Below are positions 22,326 to 26,428 of a stretch of DNA of 26,428 nt, piece by piece. The stretch comes from CAKSQF01 sp964582375 (GTDB taxonomy: Bacteria; Bacillota; Clostridia; Oscillospirales; CAG-272), in contig CAZORL010000019.1 of the NCBI GenBank assembly GCA_964582375.1, positions 1 to 26,428 on the forward strand, read 5' to 3'. The first letter of the stretch is position 1. Every line of letters starts with the position of its first letter. The position numbers were made by a program, and so were the translations under genes. The notes beneath the pieces were generated by a model, which had not been told where the DNA came from, made no database searches, and saw nothing but the letters and a program-made list of their open reading frames with translations.

Positions 22326-23174
22326 TTACCGCAAGTATCGAAGCAAAACATCATTTTGGTCGGCGACAATAAGATATACGGCATCCGACCCGTCGAGGCT
22401 TAAATAAATAAAATTATCGCTCTCACCCATTCCAAGTGAAAGAGAAACTGTCTTTCCGCTCGAAAATGAAAGTGTGATCTCTGTCTTTTTGTCACCAAGA
22501 CCGTATATGCTCTCGTCTTTTGATCTGTAATCGACACAACTTTCGGCGGCAATACTCTCGATCGCTTTGACAAGCTCGGTATCACTCGTAGTCGATCCGT
22601 TAATGCTGATACTCGATATCTCACCATAGTCTTTTATCGTAGGAAGGGCGACGATCTCGGACATTTCGATCGAGAATGCATTGTAAAAGGACTCGTCGGC
22701 AAGGTAGACAGTTCTGCTGTCGAGCGTGAAATAGTAGCCGACGCCACCGATCGCTCTGTTCCCAAACGAAATAACGGTCTTGTCCCCCCGAGCAAACAGC
22801 GTGACAATGCGCGTCGGTTTGTCGAGTCCGTAATCCGACAACTCTCGCTCACCGATCTCTCGAAGTGCAAGGATAAGTTCGAACTTTTCAAGAAGGGTAT
22901 CGATCCTTGTTTTGTTAATAGGCGTTCCATTGTCGCCGTCGATCGACCACCATTCATTATCTTTTACAAGTTTCACCTCATATCCGTTGATCGGCACTAT
23001 AAATGACATGATCGCGTCTTTGTCGATCCTTTTTACAAGTTTTTGAACCGAACCTTGATCGATGTCGGTCGTTACCGCACCGTCGCGTTGCTCTTTGGCA
23101 AACAAGATACCAAGAAGCAGGGCACAAAGGCAGACGGCAGTGAATGCCATTATAATAAGAACCCTTGTCTTCAA
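22326..23174 (-). CDS. DUF4340 domain-containing membrane-anchored protein
   Basis: A 282-residue protein with one N-terminal membrane helix (about 6-26) followed by an extracytoplasmic region with the DUF4340 pattern: NEWWSIDGD, INKTRIDTLLEKF, LSDYGLDKPTRIVTL, and ISFGNRAIGGVGYYFTLDSRTVYLAD, repeated in part towards the C-terminus (YGLGDKKTEITLSF). DUF4340 proteins are regular companions of GldG/ABC-2 transporters; their role is unknown, perhaps as an external sensor or substrate-handling subunit. The start is TTG with GGGAGG about 9 nt upstream, only 4 nt after the preceding stop. It is the last gene of the ABC/Gld-like operon. Confidence 0.88.
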   Translation of the reverse strand: MKTRVLIIMAFTAVCLCALLLGILFAKEQRDGAVTTDIDQGSVQKLVKRIDKDAIMSFIVPINGYEVKLVKDNEWWSIDGDNGTPINKTRIDTLLEKFELILALREIGERELSDYGLDKPTRIVTLFARGDKTVISFGNRAIGGVGYYFTLDSRTVYLADESFYNAFSIEMSEIVALPTIKDYGEISSISINGSTTSDTELVKAIESIAAESCVDYRSKDESIYGLGDKKTEITLSFSSGKTVSLSLGMGESDNFIYLSLDGSDAVYLIVADQNDVLLRYLR

Positions 23175-23178
23175 ATAA

Positions 23179-24675
23179 TCACGCCTCCCGCCTCTTTCGT
23201 CTCAAAGTGACAAATACACCGATCAAAATAACGGAAAGCGGAATAACTCCGACAAATATGCCTGACCAAAAGATCGCTTGTGCGCTGTTTATCACAAGTG
23301 AATCCTCGACCATTGCCTTTGACTCGATCGAAAGAGAACGAAGCTTACCGCAAAGTCTTTCACATATTGCGACAAAGAATATGTTGTTTCCGCCGTTTAC
23401 ATAGCTGTTTACCGATGACTCGGTAAAATATGACGATGATATCCATACAAGACTTGAGCTTGCGTCCGATGCGACAACCCCGAGTGTATAACTGCCGCTT
23501 GGATCTTCGGCACTTTCATTGTCGGCATCATCCTGTGCCGAAAAACGAGAAGACTCGGAGGTTTTGAAAAGTGTAACATAGGAAATGCCCGACGGTTCTT
23601 CGTCAGATATGATTATCGGATGGGCTGTGACGAGAGAGGCGGCATATGAACCGAGATTCAGATAAGCAGATGCCGACGCACAATCGGGAAGGAGCATGTC
23701 TTTGTATCCAAAATAGTTTTCGGCGTCTTCCTCGTATACATATCCGCATTTCCCGTAAAGACCGTAATCGGCAGTGAGACTCATAAGATTTTTGAATTTT
23801 GCGGCATACGGTGAGGTGGTGAGAATGATCGATCCTTTGTCGCTCATGTATTCACGAAGGATCGAAAGCTCTAACTCGCTGATGTCAGACGTCGGCGAGT
23901 TGATAATGACACATCCTGCTCCCATCAGAAGATCTTTGCTGTCGGGGGTCAAAATAAGGCTTTTTAAGTCAACATTGTCAAGCGAAAGAGCCGATAAAAG
24001 CCCGCCTTCTATGGCAGCCTCGCCGTGTCCCGATAATGCGTATGCCGTCGGAAGCGTGTCGGTGGTTACATAATCTATTGCGGACAAGAGAACATTCTCA
24101 CCGTCAAACTCCTGTGTGTAACTGTAATATCCGGATGTAAAATAAGCCGAATATGTTTGTAAAAGGGTGTAAAAATCCTCGTATCGATACACGCCCAGTT
24201 CTTTTCCTTCGCTTTCGTCGGTTACCGAAAAAGTGTACAGATCATAACAGCCGATCACTTTTGAGCGTTTGTCTGAAGTGACGATAAGCGAATTGTCCTC
24301 AAGGCTTTTGTCACTGTATTTTGTAATCAGGGACGGTTCGAGTACGGGGTCTACGAATTGGAGCGTGATACTGTCTGACCTTTCGTTGATGCGTTCGAGG
24401 AAACTCTTTATGACGGTGTCTTCTTTTCCGACCTCGCTTACGAGATATATCGAAACATCTGTATCTATCCGGTCGATGTAACCGTTTGCATCATCCGAAA
24501 GCTCGGTGACCTTTTTGCCGCTCAGATCTATCTTCCGCACGGATGTGGGGAGAAGTCCGACAAGTGCAAGCGAGAGAGCGACGATGATCATCGCAAGAAG
24601 GGCAGATATGGCGGTGATCGCGCCGTTTTTCAGCAGTCGTCCCGCACCTTGATCGTTTTTGTTCTTTTTATCCAT
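23179..24675 (-). CDS. GldG-family ABC-associated protein
   Basis: A 498-residue protein with a basic N-terminus, a membrane helix (about 18-42), a long extracytoplasmic ABC_transp_aux/GldG domain (about 48-455) and a C-terminal membrane helix (about 467-488) followed by RRKRREA. The segments RKIDLSGKKVTELSD at the start, YALSGHGEAA in the middle and SDKGSIILTTSPYA are recognisable for the family, which partners GldA/GldF-like ATPases and permeases in many non-gliding bacteria. An upstream ATG at 24705 would overlap the permease; the ATG at 24675 has AAAGG 8 nt upstream. A Ser/Asp/Glu-rich loop (about 398-420) is unusual but probably just flexible. Substrate unknown. Confidence 0.9.
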   Translation of the reverse strand: MDKKNKNDQGAGRLLKNGAITAISALLAMIIVALSLALVGLLPTSVRKIDLSGKKVTELSDDANGYIDRIDTDVSIYLVSEVGKEDTVIKSFLERINERSDSITLQFVDPVLEPSLITKYSDKSLEDNSLIVTSDKRSKVIGCYDLYTFSVTDESEGKELGVYRYEDFYTLLQTYSAYFTSGYYSYTQEFDGENVLLSAIDYVTTDTLPTAYALSGHGEAAIEGGLLSALSLDNVDLKSLILTPDSKDLLMGAGCVIINSPTSDISELELSILREYMSDKGSIILTTSPYAAKFKNLMSLTADYGLYGKCGYVYEEDAENYFGYKDMLLPDCASASAYLNLGSYAASLVTAHPIIISDEEPSGISYVTLFKTSESSRFSAQDDADNESAEDPSGSYTLGVVASDASSSLVWISSSYFTESSVNSYVNGGNNIFFVAICERLCGKLRSLSIESKAMVEDSLVINSAQAIFWSGIFVGVIPLSVILIGVFVTLRRKRREA

Positions 24676-24695
24676 CAAAAGATCCTTTCTCGCCA

Positions 24696-25562
24696 TCATG
24701 ACCAACGCCGTTTTTCAACAGACAGATAGGTGAAATAAAGAAACAGAGCGGTAAATAAAATAAAATAAACAAACCCTTGCAGATCAAAGATGGCATATGT
24801 CGTAAATGTTTCGAGCCGTTTTGTGATCGACATGGCAGAGAAAAGCTTTACGGTCGCACCTTCCATGGTTTTGGGTGAAACGATTGACAAAGAAATTACC
24901 AAAAGTTCGGGAATCGTGAAAAAGAGTGCCGCTGCCGAAAAGCTTTTGGTCAAATAGCCTGTCAAAAGAGAAAAGAGCAATACGACCACGGTGAGTGATA
25001 AAAACGATCCGATAAGTGTTGTCGGAAGGAGCGATATCAGGTCGGGGGAAAAGTAGATCGTTATCATCGCACAGAAAGAGAGAAGGACAGATATCAAAAT
25101 ACTTCCCGACAATGTCGAGATAAAAAGCCCGACGGAGGTCAGTGCAAGACTGCAGAGAAATAGTGCGATCGCTCCCGATACAGATGCGACAAGGTTGATC
25201 TTTCCGTAAAAAGAAAGGACGATGATCCCCGAAAATCCGACCGCTTGGCAAAATGCCATTATGATCGCCATCGATAAAAATTTGCCAATGACTATGTCAA
25301 GTGAGCCGATCGGCAGAGAATAGAGCAAAACATCTGTCTTCTGCCTCTTTTCGTCCGAAAGCCCCTTTATGGTCAAAAAGGGAACGGTCAGCAGAAAAAT
25401 AAACGATAAATATCCGTACGACAGTTCGATCGACGGCGAGCCTCCGAACAAACAGACGCTCGATGTGAAAAATCCCGCAAAGAGCAGATATAACCCGATC
25501 AGAATATATCCGTACATGTTTGAAAAGCAGGATTTCAACTCTTTTTTACATATCGCAAGCAC
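24696..25562 (-). CDS. ABC-2 type permease, GldF-like
   Basis: A 288-residue membrane subunit beginning VLAICKKELKSCFSNMYGYI, the usual cytoplasmic start of GldF/NosY-like permeases, with about six hydrophobic segments. The conserved DEKRQKTDVLLYSLPI segment lies between helices 2 and 3. An in-frame TTG at 25619 lies inside the ATPase gene; a GTG at 25562 sits 23 nt after the ATPase stop with AAAAGGATGG upstream (spacing about 12), and was preferred. Together with the ATPase and GldG-like protein it forms a complete transporter. The last helix ends at EKRRWS. Confidence 0.9.
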   Translation of the reverse strand: MLAICKKELKSCFSNMYGYILIGLYLLFAGFFTSSVCLFGGSPSIELSYGYLSFIFLLTVPFLTIKGLSDEKRQKTDVLLYSLPIGSLDIVIGKFLSMAIIMAFCQAVGFSGIIVLSFYGKINLVASVSGAIALFLCSLALTSVGLFISTLSGSILISVLLSFCAMITIYFSPDLISLLPTTLIGSFLSLTVVVLLFSLLTGYLTKSFSAAALFFTIPELLVISLSIVSPKTMEGATVKLFSAMSITKRLETFTTYAIFDLQGFVYFILFTALFLYFTYLSVEKRRWS

Positions 25563-25585
25563 TTGATAATGCCATCCTTTTGTTT

Positions 25586-26428
25586 TTATTGCTTTTTGGT
25601 GTGGTCGTTCTTTCCCCAAAACAGCGGACGGTATTCGTCCCCGTCCTCGTCTTCATTGTCGTTGATGTCCGCCGCTTTGTCGGGCTTTTGGGCTTTGCTC
25701 GGCGGTGCGGGAGATATTGACTGCGTTTTCTTGTTTGTACTTGCCGGCTTTTTTTCGATGCAGTCATCATTTGTGACCTGAAGAAAGAGATCTTCAAGTG
25801 ACGGCTCAAACAGCCTCATCTCAATGATAGGACAGTGCAGATCGGCAAATGTATTGAAAATGCGCTCCCTTATGTCAAAGTTAACACTTTGCACGACTAT
25901 TGCCCTCGATGATCCGCTCTCTTCCACAACAGAAAACTTTCCTATCCCGGGAACTCTGAGGAGCACTTCCTTCATTTTGGCGGCACTTATTCGAGAACAG
26001 ATCTCGACTCTTCCGTCTAAGTTGTATTTTTTTCTTATCTCACTCGGCTCGCCCGACGCAACCAGCTTGCCGTTTGATATTATTATCAGCCTGTCGCATA
26101 TCTCGGCGACCTCGGAAAGAATGTGACTTGAAAGGATTACCGTTCTGTCCTTGCCGAGTTTCGATATAAGCGTCCTTATCTCAACGACCTGTTTCGGGTC
26201 AAGACCGACGGTAGGTTCATCAAGGATCAATATTTCGGGATCTCCGAGCATCGCTTGCGCTATCCCTACGCGTTGTTTGTACCCTTTGGACAGCGTTGAG
26301 ATGAGTTTGTTTGCGCTTTTCGATATCCCGACGTCATGCATGACACTCTTGATCGCAAATATGCGCTCGGAGCGTGCTATCTTCTTTACCTGCGCAATAA
26401 AAGATAAATACTCGTATACGGTGAGTTC
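25586..26428 (-). CDS. ABC transporter ATP-binding protein, GldA-like (5' end outside window)
   Basis: The frame is open to the window edge, so the start and Walker A are not seen; 280 residues are present. It begins ELTVYEYLSFIAQVKKI, then has the signature LSKGYKQRVG (46-55 of the fragment), Walker B with ILILDEPTVGLDP and the switch in ILSSHIL. After the usual regulatory region ending EPSLEDLFLQVTND, it carries a ~57-residue low-complexity tail rich in Lys, Pro, Ser, Asp and Glu (KKPASTNKK, DNEDEDGDE). That tail is absent from typical GldA-like proteins. It is the first visible gene of the ATPase-permease-GldG-DUF4340 operon; its promoter lies outside the window. Confidence 0.93.
   Translation of the reverse strand, partial: ELTVYEYLSFIAQVKKIARSERIFAIKSVMHDVGISKSANKLISTLSKGYKQRVGIAQAMLGDPEILILDEPTVGLDPKQVVEIRTLISKLGKDRTVILSSHILSEVAEICDRLIIISNGKLVASGEPSEIRKKYNLDGRVEICSRISAAKMKEVLLRVPGIGKFSVVEESGSSRAIVVQSVNFDIRERIFNTFADLHCPIIEMRLFEPSLEDLFLQVTNDDCIEKKPASTNKKTQSISPAPPSKAQKPDKAADINDNEDEDGDEYRPLFWGKNDHTKKQ

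Noticed and set aside
1..26428. Very frequent CGATC/GATCG words as a possible genome-wide signal
   Set aside because: They mostly fall in coding sequence at Ile (ATC), Asp (GAT) and Arg/Ser codons and show no fixed spacing or strand pattern; a count against a codon-shuffled control would be needed before claiming selection.

Overview
The window looks like chromosomal DNA of a low-to-moderate GC Gram-positive Clostridia-type bacterium, probably an uncultured gut lineage. This rests on strong purine-rich ribosome binding sites, frequent GTG and TTG starts, near-consensus SigA promoters with 17-nt spacers, a SecA with a C-terminal zinc motif, a single-chain glycyl-tRNA synthetase, a YxjI-like protein and Gld-type ABC cassettes. 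No species can be named from the sequence alone. There is no rRNA, CRISPR array or intact mobile element.

Layout, left to right. (1) 1-343: decayed 3' end of an IS3-family transposase carrying a perfect 34-bp palindrome exactly where its frame breaks. (2) 388-2817, minus: an nnr (NAD(P)HX repair) gene followed by a GH43 glycosidase, from a promoter divergent to the next operon. (3) 3001-7975, plus: an RluA-type pseudouridine synthase, a YxjI/LURP-one protein, then a probable metal-handling module: a small His/Cys membrane protein, a LolD/MacB-like ATPase, an FtsX-like permease with a His/acid-rich loop, a CxxC lipoprotein resembling DUF3299, and a small membrane protein, closed by a hairpin. 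(4) 8066-11388, plus: promoter, decayed small ORF, NatA/NatB-like ABC exporter and a membrane-anchored alpha/beta hydrolase. (5) 11533-11733: shared bidirectional terminator, tRNA-Arg(CCU) on minus, and divergent promoters. (6) 11770-14299, plus: a degenerate LytR-CpsA-Psr-like protein and glyS. (7) 14425-19984, minus: secA, two related multi-spanning membrane proteins of unknown function, and a family-4 uracil-DNA glycosylase. (8) 20164-20685, plus: trmL. (9) 20728-22191, minus: an HprK-like kinase, a PqqD-like protein and a Ser/His S26-type peptidase, a compact cassette reminiscent of RiPP tailoring sets but with no visible precursor. (10) 22326-26428, minus: DUF4340 protein, GldG-like protein, ABC-2 permease and an ATPase cut by the window edge (transcribed ATPase first).

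Most of the content is ordinary housekeeping. The parts that deserve attention are the metal-type ABC module (4164-7975), the kinase/PqqD/peptidase cassette (20728-22191) next to the Gld-like transporter, the degenerate LCP-like protein, and the palindrome-associated frameshift in the transposase remnant. Starts were re-chosen from ribosome binding site spacing in many genes (nnr, rluA-like, permeases, secA, trmL, PqqD, GldG-like and others); the reasoning is given entry by entry.
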